Positions 52,845 through 61,036 of a stretch of 64,000 nt of DNA are shown here, one piece after another. Location of the stretch: the NCBI RefSeq assembly GCF_013155125.1, contig NZ_CP053564.1:5463501-5527500 (forward strand). Reading direction: 5' to 3'. This DNA is from Pseudonocardia broussonetiae (GTDB lineage: Bacteria > Actinomycetota > Actinomycetes > Mycobacteriales > Pseudonocardiaceae). Both the position numbers and the translations under genes were made by a program. Position 1 is the stretch's first letter, and each line of letters opens with the position of its first letter. The notes under the pieces are model-generated. The model worked only from the letters and a program-made list of their open reading frames with translations, did not search any database and was not told the DNA's origin.

Positions 52845-53387
52845 TCATCGGTGTGGCGCGTAGAGCCAGCCCTGCAGGAGCCGGGCGGCGCGGGGCATCA
52901 CGAGCCAGGTCATCAGCGCCGTCACGGCCACCGAGACCACCAGGACCCGCAGCGCCACCGGCAGCCCGGCCGGGTCGATCGCGGCGTGGAACAGGAGCTG
53001 CAGCAGGTAGATGCCGCAGACCGAGACGGCGAACATCTTCCACCTCGGCGGCGCCGGTGACGTCCGCCCCGGCAGCGCGAACCAGGTCTCCAACCCGGTG
53101 ATCCGCTGCACGTCCGTGGAGTCCACGAGGTGCTCGCCCGCGGCGAGGAGGCGACCGCGCTGCGGCGACTCGTCCCACGCGCGCAGGTCCCGGTCCGAGG
53201 CGAAGCGGAACACCAGGTGCCACGGGTCCCCCAGCCGGCTCGGCCGCAGCACGCCCGCCCCGAGGTGGCCGGGGAAGGTCGCCGCCGCGGCCGTCACCGC
53301 GTCGCACCAGGACGCGAACTCCGCCTCGCGTCCCGGCGCGACCCGTCGGGCGACCGTCACCGTCACCGGCTCGGCCGCGTCGCCCAT
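52845..53387 (-). CDS. Antibiotic-biosynthesis-monooxygenase (ABM) domain membrane protein
   Basis: A 180-residue protein with an N-terminal ABM/dimeric ferredoxin-like domain (VTVTVARRVAPGREAEFASW, FPGHLGAGVLRP, WHLVFRFASDRDLRAW) and two C-terminal membrane helices (FAVSVCGIYLLQLLFHAAI and ALRVLVVSVAVTALMTWLVM). Such membrane-anchored ABM proteins are common and uncharacterised. It begins 16 bp after the E2 gene and is probably co-transcribed. Confidence 0.78.
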   Translation of the reverse strand: MGDAAEPVTVTVARRVAPGREAEFASWCDAVTAAAATFPGHLGAGVLRPSRLGDPWHLVFRFASDRDLRAWDESPQRGRLLAAGEHLVDSTDVQRITGLETWFALPGRTSPAPPRWKMFAVSVCGIYLLQLLFHAAIDPAGLPVALRVLVVSVAVTALMTWLVMPRAARLLQGWLYAPHR

Positions 53388-53403
53388 GTCACCGGACCCA
53401 CCC

Positions 53404-55185
53404 TCACCCGACCTCCGCCGCCCAGTCGCGCTGCTCGAGGGAGTCGCGGATGTGCATCAGGAACAGCGACGCCGTGGAGCCGTCGAAGGCGCGGTGGTCG
53501 TAGACCAGCCCGATGATCCCGGTCGGGTGGATCGCGATCATGTCCCCGACGGCCACCGGCCGCCGCTTCACCCCGTCGGTGCACAGGATGCCGGTGTTGG
53601 GCTGGTTGATGATCGGCGCCGACACCCAGCTCGCGAACGGGCCGGGGTTGGTGATCGTGAACGTCGAGCCCTGCATGTCCGCCATGCCGAGCTTCTTGTT
53701 CCGCGCCGCCGCCGCCATCGCCGTGATGCCCTGGGCGATGCCGCGCATGTTCAGCCCGTCGGCTCCCTTCAGCACGGGGACGACGAGGCCCTGCTGGTCC
53801 AGGTCGACCGCGATGCCGAGGTTGACGTAGGGGTGCAGCGTCATCGTCCGCGCCTCGATGTCGATCGAGGAGTTGACCGTCGGGTACGCGCGCAGGGCGT
53901 CGACCACGGCGCGGGAGATGAACGGCAGGTACGACAGCGACGACCCGGTCTCCTTCTTGAACCGGTCCTTGTGCGTCCTCCGCACCTGCTCGACGTTCTC
54001 GAAGTCCACCTCCACCGACGTCCAGACGGAGGCCGCGATCGTCTGCGACGCCTTCATCCCCGCCGCGACGGCGAGCCGCATCTTCGAGAGCGGCACGACC
54101 TCGTCGCGGGGGTCCGCGGGACCCGAGGGCGCGGCGACGGCTGCCGGGGCCGCCGCCGGAGCGGTCGGGGCAGGAGCGGTCGGGGCAGGAGCCGCCGGGG
54201 CCGGAGCGGTCGGGACAGGAGCCGCCGGGGCAGGAGCCGCACGACCGCCGCCGCTCGCCACCGCCCGCTCCACGTCCTCACGCCGGATCCGGCCGCCCGC
54301 ACCGGTGCCCGTGATCGTGGAGACGTCGAGCCCCGCCTCGTCGACCAGCCGCCGCACCAGCGGCGAGAGCATGCGCCCCTCGCTCGCGGGCGGGCCCGAC
54401 CCGTTGGTGCCGGCCGCCGGGGTCCCCCCGCTCGGTGCCCCGCCCGGCTCGGTGGGCGCCCCGACCGCGGCCGGGCCCGACCCGCTGACGGCGCTGTCGC
54501 CGCCGGACGGCGACCCGCCTCCCGCGGCGGCCGCCGCGCCGATGCGGGCGAGCGGCGTGCCGACGGGGACGGTCTCCCCCGCGGGCACCAGGATCTCGAG
54601 CAGCACGCCGTCGTAGGGGCTCGGGATCTCCGAGTCGACCTTGTCGGTGGACACCTCGAACAGCGGGTCGTCGAAGGCGACCGTGTCGCCCGCCTGCTTG
54701 AGCCAGCCGCCGATCGTGCCCTCGGTGACGGTCTCGCCCAGCTTGGGCATGGTGATGTCGTGGACCTCGCCGGCGGCCGCGGAACCGGCCGGGTCCTCCA
54801 GGGCGGGCATGGCCTCGGAGCCTCCCGTCCGCGGGTTGGCCGGGTCGCTCAGCGATCCTCCACCGGCCGCGGCGGTCGCCGGCGTGGCGGCCGCGGGCGC
54901 GTCGACGCCCGCGTGCCGTCCCTGCGGCGCCGGCGTGGAGCCGGGCGGGCCGATCCGCACCAGCGGGGTGCCGACCGGGACGGTCGCGCCGGAGTCGACG
55001 AGGATCTCGACGACCACCCCGTCGTAGGGGCTGGGGATCTCGGAGTCGACCTTGTCGGTGGACACCTCGAACAGCGGGTCGTCGAACGCGACCTCGTCCC
55101 CGGCCGCCTTGAACCAGTTGGTGATCTCGCCCTCGGTGACCGTCTCGCCCAGCTTGGGCATGGCCACGACCCACTCGTCGCTCAT
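53404..55185 (-). CDS. 2-oxoacid dehydrogenase E2 (dihydrolipoamide acyltransferase), two lipoyl domains
   Basis: A 593-residue E2 with two near-identical lipoyl domains (modified Lys45 and Lys182 in STDKVDSEIPSPYDG), a peripheral-subunit-binding domain (MLSPLVRRLVDEAGLD then TGTGAGGRIRREDVERAV), an Ala-Pro linker of short tandem repeats (54140-54240) and a C-terminal acyltransferase with the HRAFDG active-site motif. ATG at 55185 has GAGGGAGAG before it; the much longer open frame to 56547 overlaps the E3 gene in another frame and is not coding. Confidence 0.93.
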   Translation of the reverse strand: MSDEWVVAMPKLGETVTEGEITNWFKAAGDEVAFDDPLFEVSTDKVDSEIPSPYDGVVVEILVDSGATVPVGTPLVRIGPPGSTPAPQGRHAGVDAPAAATPATAAAGGGSLSDPANPRTGGSEAMPALEDPAGSAAAGEVHDITMPKLGETVTEGTIGGWLKQAGDTVAFDDPLFEVSTDKVDSEIPSPYDGVLLEILVPAGETVPVGTPLARIGAAAAAGGGSPSGGDSAVSGSGPAAVGAPTEPGGAPSGGTPAAGTNGSGPPASEGRMLSPLVRRLVDEAGLDVSTITGTGAGGRIRREDVERAVASGGGRAAPAPAAPVPTAPAPAAPAPTAPAPTAPAAAPAAVAAPSGPADPRDEVVPLSKMRLAVAAGMKASQTIAASVWTSVEVDFENVEQVRRTHKDRFKKETGSSLSYLPFISRAVVDALRAYPTVNSSIDIEARTMTLHPYVNLGIAVDLDQQGLVVPVLKGADGLNMRGIAQGITAMAAAARNKKLGMADMQGSTFTITNPGPFASWVSAPIINQPNTGILCTDGVKRRPVAVGDMIAIHPTGIIGLVYDHRAFDGSTASLFLMHIRDSLEQRDWAAEVG

Positions 55186-55271
55186 CGCTCTCCCTCGCTG
55201 CGCGAGCTCGGCGCTGCGCGCAGGCGCTGTGTCGTTGACTCGCTCGCAAGCTCGCTCATCCCAGCTCCCGG

Positions 55272-56666
55272 TCAGCCGTGCAGGGAACGGCCGGAGAAGG
55301 TGATCATGGTTTCGCCGATGGCCTCGGAGAGGCTCGGATGCGCGTGGACCAGGCGACCGACGTCGTCCGGCAGCGCCTCCCAGTTGACGGCCAGGTAGCC
55401 CTCGTGGAGCAGCTCGCTGGCCCAGGGACCGACCATGTGGAAGCCGAGGACCGGACCGCCGCGCTGCGCGACCACCTTCACCAGCCCGTCGGTCTCGCCC
55501 AGGATCATGGCCCGGCCGTTGCCGGCCATCGCGTGCTTGTGCACCTCGACCTCGAAGCCCGCGGAGCGCGCCTCGGCCTCGCTCATGCCCGACCACGCCA
55601 CCTCGGGGTGGGTGTAGACCACCCACGGCACCTTCGCGTAGTCGACGGGCGGCGGGTCCTCGCCGAGGACGTGCTCGACCGCGACGACGGCCTCGGCGTA
55701 GGCGACGTGGGCGAGGCCCGGGGTGCCGACGCAGTCGCCGATCGCGTAGACGCCCGGGCGCGAGGTCTGCATCGTGGCCGTGTCGACCTCGACGAACCCG
55801 CGCTCGTCGACGCGGACCCCGGCCTCCTCCGCCCCGATCCCCTCGGTCACCGGACGGCGACCGATGGACACGAGCACCTGGTCCACCTCGAGCTTGTCGG
55901 ACCCCCGCGGTGTCTCGTAGGGGACCACGATCCCGTTCGACGTGTGCTCCAGCGAGCCGACGCGGGCCTCGGCGTGGATCGACGTCCCGCGCTTGGTCAG
56001 CGAGCGGGCGAGCACGTCGGCGCAGTCGCGGTCGGGCCCGATCGGCAGCACGCCGTGCGGCAGCGCCTCGAGGAGCGTGGTCCGCACGCCGAGGTCGGTG
56101 TAGACCGAGGCGAACTCCGCCCCGATCACGCCGCCACCGATCACCGCGACGCGCTCGGGCAGCCGGTCGTCGGAGCTGTTCGTGGAGTGGTCCGACGTGA
56201 CGATCGACGAGCCGTCCACCTCCATGCCCGGGATGGACCGCGGCACCGAGCCGGTGCAGAGGATCACCGCCCGGCCCTGCAGCACCTGGCCGTCCACCGA
56301 CACCGCTCCGTCGGCCGTCAGGCGTCCGAACCCGTCGACCACGGTGACCTTGCGGCGCTTGAGCAGGCCGGACAGTCCCTTGTGGAGCTGGTTGACGATG
56401 CCGGCCTTGCGCTTGTTCGCGGCGGGCCAGTCGGGCTCGGGCGGGCCGCTCACCCGCACGCCGTGCTCCGCCGCGTGCGACACCGTGCGGAACACCTCGG
56501 CCGCGTGCAGCAGCGCCTTCGCCGGGATGCAGCCCCGGTGCAGGCACGTCCCGCCGACCTTCTCCTTCTCGACCAGGGCGACGGTGAGCCCGGCCGACGC
56601 GGCGTACAGCGCGGCGGCGTACCCGCCCGGGCCGCCGCCGAGGACGACGAGGTCGTAGTCAGGCAC
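55272..56666 (-). CDS. lpdA: Dihydrolipoyl dehydrogenase (E3)
   Basis: A 464-residue flavoprotein disulfide reductase: GGGPGGYAAA for FAD, redox pair Cys41 and Cys46 in GGTCLHRGCIPAK, NAD motif GGGVIGAEFASVY and a C-terminal His/Glu in VHAHPSLSEA. It reoxidises lipoamide of the E2 encoded 86 bp downstream. Overlaps E1 beta by 8 bp. Confidence 0.95.
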   Translation of the reverse strand: MPDYDLVVLGGGPGGYAAALYAASAGLTVALVEKEKVGGTCLHRGCIPAKALLHAAEVFRTVSHAAEHGVRVSGPPEPDWPAANKRKAGIVNQLHKGLSGLLKRRKVTVVDGFGRLTADGAVSVDGQVLQGRAVILCTGSVPRSIPGMEVDGSSIVTSDHSTNSSDDRLPERVAVIGGGVIGAEFASVYTDLGVRTTLLEALPHGVLPIGPDRDCADVLARSLTKRGTSIHAEARVGSLEHTSNGIVVPYETPRGSDKLEVDQVLVSIGRRPVTEGIGAEEAGVRVDERGFVEVDTATMQTSRPGVYAIGDCVGTPGLAHVAYAEAVVAVEHVLGEDPPPVDYAKVPWVVYTHPEVAWSGMSEAEARSAGFEVEVHKHAMAGNGRAMILGETDGLVKVVAQRGGPVLGFHMVGPWASELLHEGYLAVNWEALPDDVGRLVHAHPSLSEAIGETMITFSGRSLHG

Positions 56667-57645
56667 GGGCCACCTTCCGCAGGGTCTCGGCGATCTCCGC
56701 GGGCTGCGGGATGACCGCGTCCTCCAGTGGCGGGCTGGTCGGCGTCGGGGTGTTCTTCGCCGCGATCCGCACCACCGGCTGGTCGAGGTGCCAGAAGCAC
56801 TCCTCCTGGATCGTCGCGGCGATCTCCGCGCCGTAGCCGAGGCGCTTCGCCGCTTCGTGCAGGACCACCGCCCGCGAGGTCTTGCGCACCGACTTGACGA
56901 TCGTCTCGACGTCGAGCGGCACGAGCGTCCGCACGTCGACGACCTCGACCGAGATGCCGTCCTTGTCCAGCTCCTCGGCGATCTCCAACCCCTGGTGCAC
57001 GCCGGCCGAGTACGTCACCAGCGTGATGTCGCGGCCCTGCCGGACGACCTTGGCCACGCCGAGCGGGATCGGGTCGAGCGAGATGGGGCCGTCGGCCTTG
57101 AGGCGCCGGTAGAGGTACTTGTTCTCCAGGTACAGCGTGGGGTTGTCGTCGCGGATCGAGCTGATCAGCAGGCCGGCCGCGTCCTGCGGCGTACCGGGCA
57201 TGACGATCTTCAGGCCGGGCACGTGCGCGAAGTAGCTCTCCACGCTCTGGCTGTGCGTGGGCCCGGCCCGCAGCCGCCCGCCGAACGGCGCCCGCATCGT
57301 CACCGGCATCGGGTCGCCGGTGCGCCAGTGGTGGCGCGCGAGCACGTTGACGATCGGGTCGAAGGCGCAGGAGATGAAGTCCGCGAACTGGAACTCCACG
57401 ACCGGGCGCAGGCCCACCAGCGCCGCGCCCGCGGCGAGGCCGGTGAACCCGGTCTCCGCGATCGGGGTGTCCACCACGCGGCGCGGGCCGAACTTGTCGA
57501 GGAAGCCCTTCGTCACCTTGAACGCGCCGCCGAACTGGCCGACGTCCTCGCCGATGATGAAGACGTCCGGGTCGCGGTCCATCTCGGAGTCGAGCGCCAG
57601 CCCCACCGCGTCGAGGTAGGTGGCGTTCCCTGTGTCAGTCGGCAT
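56659..57645 (-). CDS. 2-oxoacid dehydrogenase E1 beta subunit
   Basis: A 328-residue E1 beta transketolase-like subunit: IGEDVGQFGGAFKVTKG, DTPIAETGFTGLAAGAA, EFQFADF and the C-terminal domain VVDVRTLVPLD, SRAVVLHEA. With the alpha subunit it forms the TPP-dependent decarboxylase. The subgroup (pyruvate, branched-chain or acetoin) cannot be fixed by eye. Overlaps E1 alpha by 11 bp. Confidence 0.93.
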   Translation of the reverse strand: MPTDTGNATYLDAVGLALDSEMDRDPDVFIIGEDVGQFGGAFKVTKGFLDKFGPRRVVDTPIAETGFTGLAAGAALVGLRPVVEFQFADFISCAFDPIVNVLARHHWRTGDPMPVTMRAPFGGRLRAGPTHSQSVESYFAHVPGLKIVMPGTPQDAAGLLISSIRDDNPTLYLENKYLYRRLKADGPISLDPIPLGVAKVVRQGRDITLVTYSAGVHQGLEIAEELDKDGISVEVVDVRTLVPLDVETIVKSVRKTSRAVVLHEAAKRLGYGAEIAATIQEECFWHLDQPVVRIAAKNTPTPTSPPLEDAVIPQPAEIAETLRKVARA

Positions 57646-58648
57646 AGACGCCGTCCTCGATGTCGGCGGGGTCGGGCATGGGGTCGGCGAGCGCCTTGCG
57701 CCGCGCGGCGATGGCGTACTGGCGGGCGTCCTCGCGGACCTGCTTCGCCGCGGCGTCGTCGAGCACGCCCGCCTCGAGGAGCACGTTCTCGAACAGCTCG
57801 ACCGGGTCCTTCTTCGCGTACTCCTCGTAGAGCTCCTTGAGGACGTAGTCCGCCGGGTCGTGCTCGGCGTGACCGTGCATGCGCATCGTCACGCCCTCGA
57901 TCAGCGACGGGCCCTCCCCCGCCCTGGCCCGGGCGACGGCCTCCGCGGTGGCGTCGTGCACGGCCAGCGCGTCGGTGCCGTCCACCTTGACGCCGGGCAT
58001 CCCGTACGCGGCCGCCTTGGCCGCGAAGCTCTCCGACGCCGACGTCAGCCGCAGCGGCGTCGAGTAGGCGTACTGGTTGTTCTCGACGAAGAACACGTTG
58101 GGCAGCTTCTGCACCGAGGCGAGCGTGAGCGCCTCGTGGAAGTCGGCCCGCGAGGTCGACCCGTCACCGCAGAACGCCAGGCACACGCGGTCCTCCCCGC
58201 GGTACTTCGCGGCGAAGGCCATGCCGGTGGCCACCGGGAAGTTGGCCGGGATGTGGCTGGGCAGGTTGTAGATGTTGAGGTCGAGCCGGCCGTAGTGCAG
58301 GGTGCCGTCGCGTCCACCGGTCGGCGAGGTGGCCTTGCCCATGAAGCTGGCCATGACCTGCCAGGGCTCCATCCCGCGCCACAGGTGCGCCCCGAGGTCG
58401 CGGTGGATGGGTGCGAGGTAGTCGTCGGGCCGCAGCGCCGAGGCCGCGCCCACGCTGATCGCCTCGTGCCAGTGCCCGGTGTAGAGGGAGCCGAGCAGGT
58501 CGCCGCCCTTGTACATCGCGACCATCCGGTCCTCGACGGCGCGGGTCAGGACCATGAAGCGGTGGATGCGGCGCAGCAGGTCGGGGTCGCGGTCGCCCAC
58601 CGCGGGCGCCGCCTTCCGCCGGTTGCGCGAGCTCGTGCGGGTGGCCAT
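57635..58648 (-). CDS. 2-oxoacid dehydrogenase E1 alpha subunit
   Basis: A 337-residue E1 alpha subunit with the TPP/Mg motif beginning GDGSTSRADF and ending NN (VFFVENNQYA), HWHEAISVG near 58-66 and the MRMHGHAEHDPADY phosphorylation-loop analogue. ATG at 58648 shares a base with the upstream hydrolase stop codon. Being in the same unit as the hydroxymuconic semialdehyde hydrolase, it may oxidise pyruvate or another 2-oxo acid from ring-cleavage catabolism. Confidence 0.92.
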   Translation of the reverse strand: MATRTSSRNRRKAAPAVGDRDPDLLRRIHRFMVLTRAVEDRMVAMYKGGDLLGSLYTGHWHEAISVGAASALRPDDYLAPIHRDLGAHLWRGMEPWQVMASFMGKATSPTGGRDGTLHYGRLDLNIYNLPSHIPANFPVATGMAFAAKYRGEDRVCLAFCGDGSTSRADFHEALTLASVQKLPNVFFVENNQYAYSTPLRLTSASESFAAKAAAYGMPGVKVDGTDALAVHDATAEAVARARAGEGPSLIEGVTMRMHGHAEHDPADYVLKELYEEYAKKDPVELFENVLLEAGVLDDAAAKQVREDARQYAIAARRKALADPMPDPADIEDGVYAD

Positions 58649-59481
58649 CAGTCGCCCAGGAAGAAGTCGCGGACGAGGCGGTTGAAGTCGGCCGTGCGCT
58701 CGATCATCGACCAGTGCCCGCAGTGGCTGAACACGGCGAGGTCGGCGTTGTCGAGCAGCTCCAGGAGCCGGTAGGAGTTCTGCAGCGGGATGACGTTGTC
58801 CTCGCGCCCGTGCACGATCAGCGTGCGGTGCGGGAGCGACCGGATCTGCTCCTCCGGCACCGTCATCGCCTCCACCCACCGCTGGCGCGGCGCGGGGAAC
58901 ATCGACGAGAAGGCCTCCTGGAAGCCGGGCTGGTTGGCGCCCTCGTAGCGCACCTGCGCGAGCTCCTCGTTCACCAGCTCGCGGGAGTAGGCGAAGTAGT
59001 CCAGGACCCTGCGCATGCCCTCGAGCGTCCCGTCGTAGCCCCAGACCTGGTCGAGGCCCTCGGTGATCGGGAACGGCACGCCCATGCTGCCCATCAGCAC
59101 CAGCTTGCCGACGCGGTCGGGGTGCCGGGTCGCCAGCCGCAGCGCGATGCCGCCGCCGAAGCTGTTGCCGATGAGGTGCGCCTTGTCGAGGCCCAGGGTG
59201 TCCATCAGCCCGAGGGTCTGGTCGGCCCAGGTGTCGAGGCTGTAGTTGACGCCCTCGGGGCGGTCGGAGTAGCCGAAGCCGACCATGTCGGGGGCGACGC
59301 AGTGGAAGTCCTCGGCCAGGGCGGGGATCACCAGCCGCCAGTTCGCGTAGGACGTGACCCCCGGCCCCGAGCCGTGCACGAGCACGACGTGCTCGTCGCC
59401 CTTGCCGCCCTCCAGGTAGTTGGTGCGGATCCCGTTGGCCGCGGCGCTCTCGCCGATGGCCGGGTTCTCCGTGGTGCTCAT
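58648..59481 (-). CDS. 2-hydroxymuconic semialdehyde hydrolase (DmpD/XylF-type)
   Basis: A 277-residue alpha/beta hydrolase that closely follows the DmpD/XylF pattern: HGSGPGVTSYANWRLVIPAL, APDMVGFGYSDRPEG, the nucleophile Ser107 in GNSFGG, GSMGVPFPITEGLDQVWGY, MFPAPRQRWVEAM, Asp228 in HGREDNVIPLQ and His256 in CGHW. These enzymes split 2-hydroxymuconic semialdehyde into 2-hydroxypenta-2,4-dienoate and formate. This fits decarboxylation of the LigAB product and the hydratases at 28-30 kb. ATG at 59481 is the conserved start. Confidence 0.9.
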   Translation of the reverse strand: MSTTENPAIGESAAANGIRTNYLEGGKGDEHVVLVHGSGPGVTSYANWRLVIPALAEDFHCVAPDMVGFGYSDRPEGVNYSLDTWADQTLGLMDTLGLDKAHLIGNSFGGGIALRLATRHPDRVGKLVLMGSMGVPFPITEGLDQVWGYDGTLEGMRRVLDYFAYSRELVNEELAQVRYEGANQPGFQEAFSSMFPAPRQRWVEAMTVPEEQIRSLPHRTLIVHGREDNVIPLQNSYRLLELLDNADLAVFSHCGHWSMIERTADFNRLVRDFFLGD

Positions 59482-59494
59482 TCGCGACTCCCTC

Positions 59495-59959
59495 TCAGGC
59501 GTAGTAGCGGAAGACCAGATCGGCCACGCAGCACGGCTTGGCCTCACCCCGGACCTCGTAGGTGAGGCGGTAGACGACCTCGGCACCGTCGCCGGCGAGC
59601 TCCTTCACGTCCGCGACCCGCACGTGCATCCGGATCGCGCTCCCGACGCGGAGCGGTGCGGGGAACCGGACCCTGTTGAGCCCGTAGTTCAGGACGACGC
59701 CGAAGCCGTCGACGGTGCAGACCTCCCACAGCAGGCCGGTGGCCAGGCCGAGGGTGAGGAAGCCGTGCTGCACGGTGGCGCCGAACGGGCCGCCGCGGGC
59801 CCGCTCGGGATCGGTGTGGATCCACTGCTCGTCGCCGGTGAGCTTCGCGAACAGGTCGATGTGCTCCTGCTCGACGGTCCGCCAGCTGCTGGCGCCGATC
59901 TCCTGGTCCACCTGCTCCTGCAGGCCGGGAAGGCCCTGCAGGGTGATCGGTCCGCCCAT
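59495..59959 (-). CDS. MaoC-family dehydratase
   Basis: A 154-residue hot-dog-fold protein with the hydratase motif FAKLTGDEQWIHTDPERA (catalytic Asp and His) and a GFLTLGLATGL helix. (R)-specific enoyl-CoA hydratases of this type can supply (R)-3-hydroxyacyl-CoA to PHA synthase. It is the first gene of the nine-gene operon and is divergent from the IclR gene; 13 bp separate it from the hydrolase gene. Confidence 0.85.
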   Translation of the reverse strand: MGGPITLQGLPGLQEQVDQEIGASSWRTVEQEHIDLFAKLTGDEQWIHTDPERARGGPFGATVQHGFLTLGLATGLLWEVCTVDGFGVVLNYGLNRVRFPAPLRVGSAIRMHVRVADVKELAGDGAEVVYRLTYEVRGEAKPCCVADLVFRYYA

Positions 59960-60060
59960 CGTCCCGCCTCGTCCTCGTGTCGGCGCCGGGGTCCCGCCCG
60001 GTGCTCTCCCCGCCGCGAGTCAAACACCGCCCGGCGGCGCGGCAGCGGCGCTCGCGGCCC

Positions 60061-60079
60061 TTTCCTGCTCAGTGGGAGT
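60061..60079. promoter_or_regulatory. Regulon motif, site I (IclR / MaoC gap)
   Basis: TTCC-TGCTCAGTG-GGAG at 60062-60078, in the 175-bp gap between divergent maoC and iclR. It shares TTCCTG..CAGTGGGA with site E before the aroE-like operon, so the IclR protein here is the leading candidate for the common regulator. Confidence 0.58.
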
Positions 60080-60134
60080 GGCCCCGGACCCGGGCCGGGC
60101 GTGGGCACTATGGGCGTCGAGGAGAGGGACGCGG

Positions 60135-60938
60135 ATGGCGGGCGGAAGCACCCGGTGGCAGGGGCGGTCGGTGATCAGCAAGGCCGTCGCACTGCTCGAC
60201 GCGTTCGGCCCGTCGACGCCGGAGCTGTCCCTAGGGGACCTCGCCCGCATCACCGGGCTGCCCGTGTCGACGACCTACCGGCTGGCCACCGAGCTGGTCG
60301 AGTGGGGCGGGCTCGAGCGGGCCGGCAGCGGCACCGGCTACCGCATCGGCGTGCGCCTCTGGGAGCTCGGCGTCCTGGCGCCGCGCGGCGCGACCCTGCG
60401 CGAGGTCGCGCTGCCCCACATGCAGGACCTCTACCAGGCCACCAGGGAGAACGTGCACCTGGCGGTCCTCGACGGCCGCGAGGCGCTCTACCTGGACACG
60501 ATCGCCGGGCGGGGCGCCGTCCCCGTCCGCTCCCGGCGCGGCGGTCGGTTGCCCCTGCACGCCACCGGGGTGGGCAAGGTGCTCCTCGCCCACGCGCCCG
60601 AGTCGCTGCTCCACGAGATCCTCGACGCCGGCCTGCGCCGCTACACGGCCCACACGGTGGTGGCACCGGGACACCTGCGCCGCGCGCTCGCCGAGACCCG
60701 GCGGACCGGGATCGCCTACGCCCGCGAGGAGATGAGCCTGGGGTCCCAGTCCGTCGCCTCCCCCGTCACCGGCTCCGACGGGACGGTCGTCGCCGCGCTC
60801 GCCGTCGTCCTGCGGTCCGGGCGCGGGGACCTGCGACGGCTCGGGCCGGCGGTGCGCACCGCCGCCATCGCGGCGTCGCGGTCCCTGCAGGAGCGGGAGC
60901 GCCTCGCCGGCCCGCTCGCCGTCCGGCACTCCCGCTGA
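60135..60938 (+). CDS. IclR-family transcriptional regulator
   Basis: A 267-residue IclR protein: winged helix SLGDLARITGLPVSTTYRLA (about residues 34-53) and effector domain (NVHLAVLDGREALYLDTIAGR, LPLHATGVGKVLLAH, TGIAYAREEMSLG). ATG at 60135 follows GGAGAGGGAC. Divergent from the nine-gene operon. Family members commonly sense aromatic acids or their ring-cleavage products, and a family-type inverted repeat lies in its own promoter and before four other operons. Confidence 0.9.
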   Translation: MAGGSTRWQGRSVISKAVALLDAFGPSTPELSLGDLARITGLPVSTTYRLATELVEWGGLERAGSGTGYRIGVRLWELGVLAPRGATLREVALPHMQDLYQATRENVHLAVLDGREALYLDTIAGRGAVPVRSRRGGRLPLHATGVGKVLLAHAPESLLHEILDAGLRRYTAHTVVAPGHLRRALAETRRTGIAYAREEMSLGSQSVASPVTGSDGTVVAALAVVLRSGRGDLRRLGPAVRTAAIAASRSLQERERLAGPLAVRHSR

Positions 60939-60979
60939 GCGAGAGCTCGTCCTGGCCGCGCCCGCTCCGGGCCCCGATC

Positions 60980-61036
60980 CTCGTGGAGCGCACCGAGGAC
61001 GGCGACTACCGCATCGGGCTCCCGCTGCGGGCACCG
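60980..61036 (+). pseudogene. Short IclR-like relic
   Basis: About 18 codons read VERTEDGDYRIGLPLRAP, which parallels LERTDDGHYRAGLPLR in the wing region of the IclR protein at 34429-35247. There is no start, no upstream helix-turn-helix and no effector domain. It overlaps the 3' end of the convergent MBL gene, so it may be the last trace of an older IclR gene. Confidence 0.5.

Noticed and set aside
53404..56547. 1047-codon open frame ending at the E2 stop
   Set aside because: The part beyond 55185 is the wrong frame of the E3 gene; the E2 protein has its own ATG and ribosome site at 55185.
60918..60945. Extra copy of the regulon motif at the end of the IclR gene
   Set aside because: GCTCAGCGGGAGTG is similar to site I but lacks the TTCC arm and overlaps coding sequence and the stop codon.
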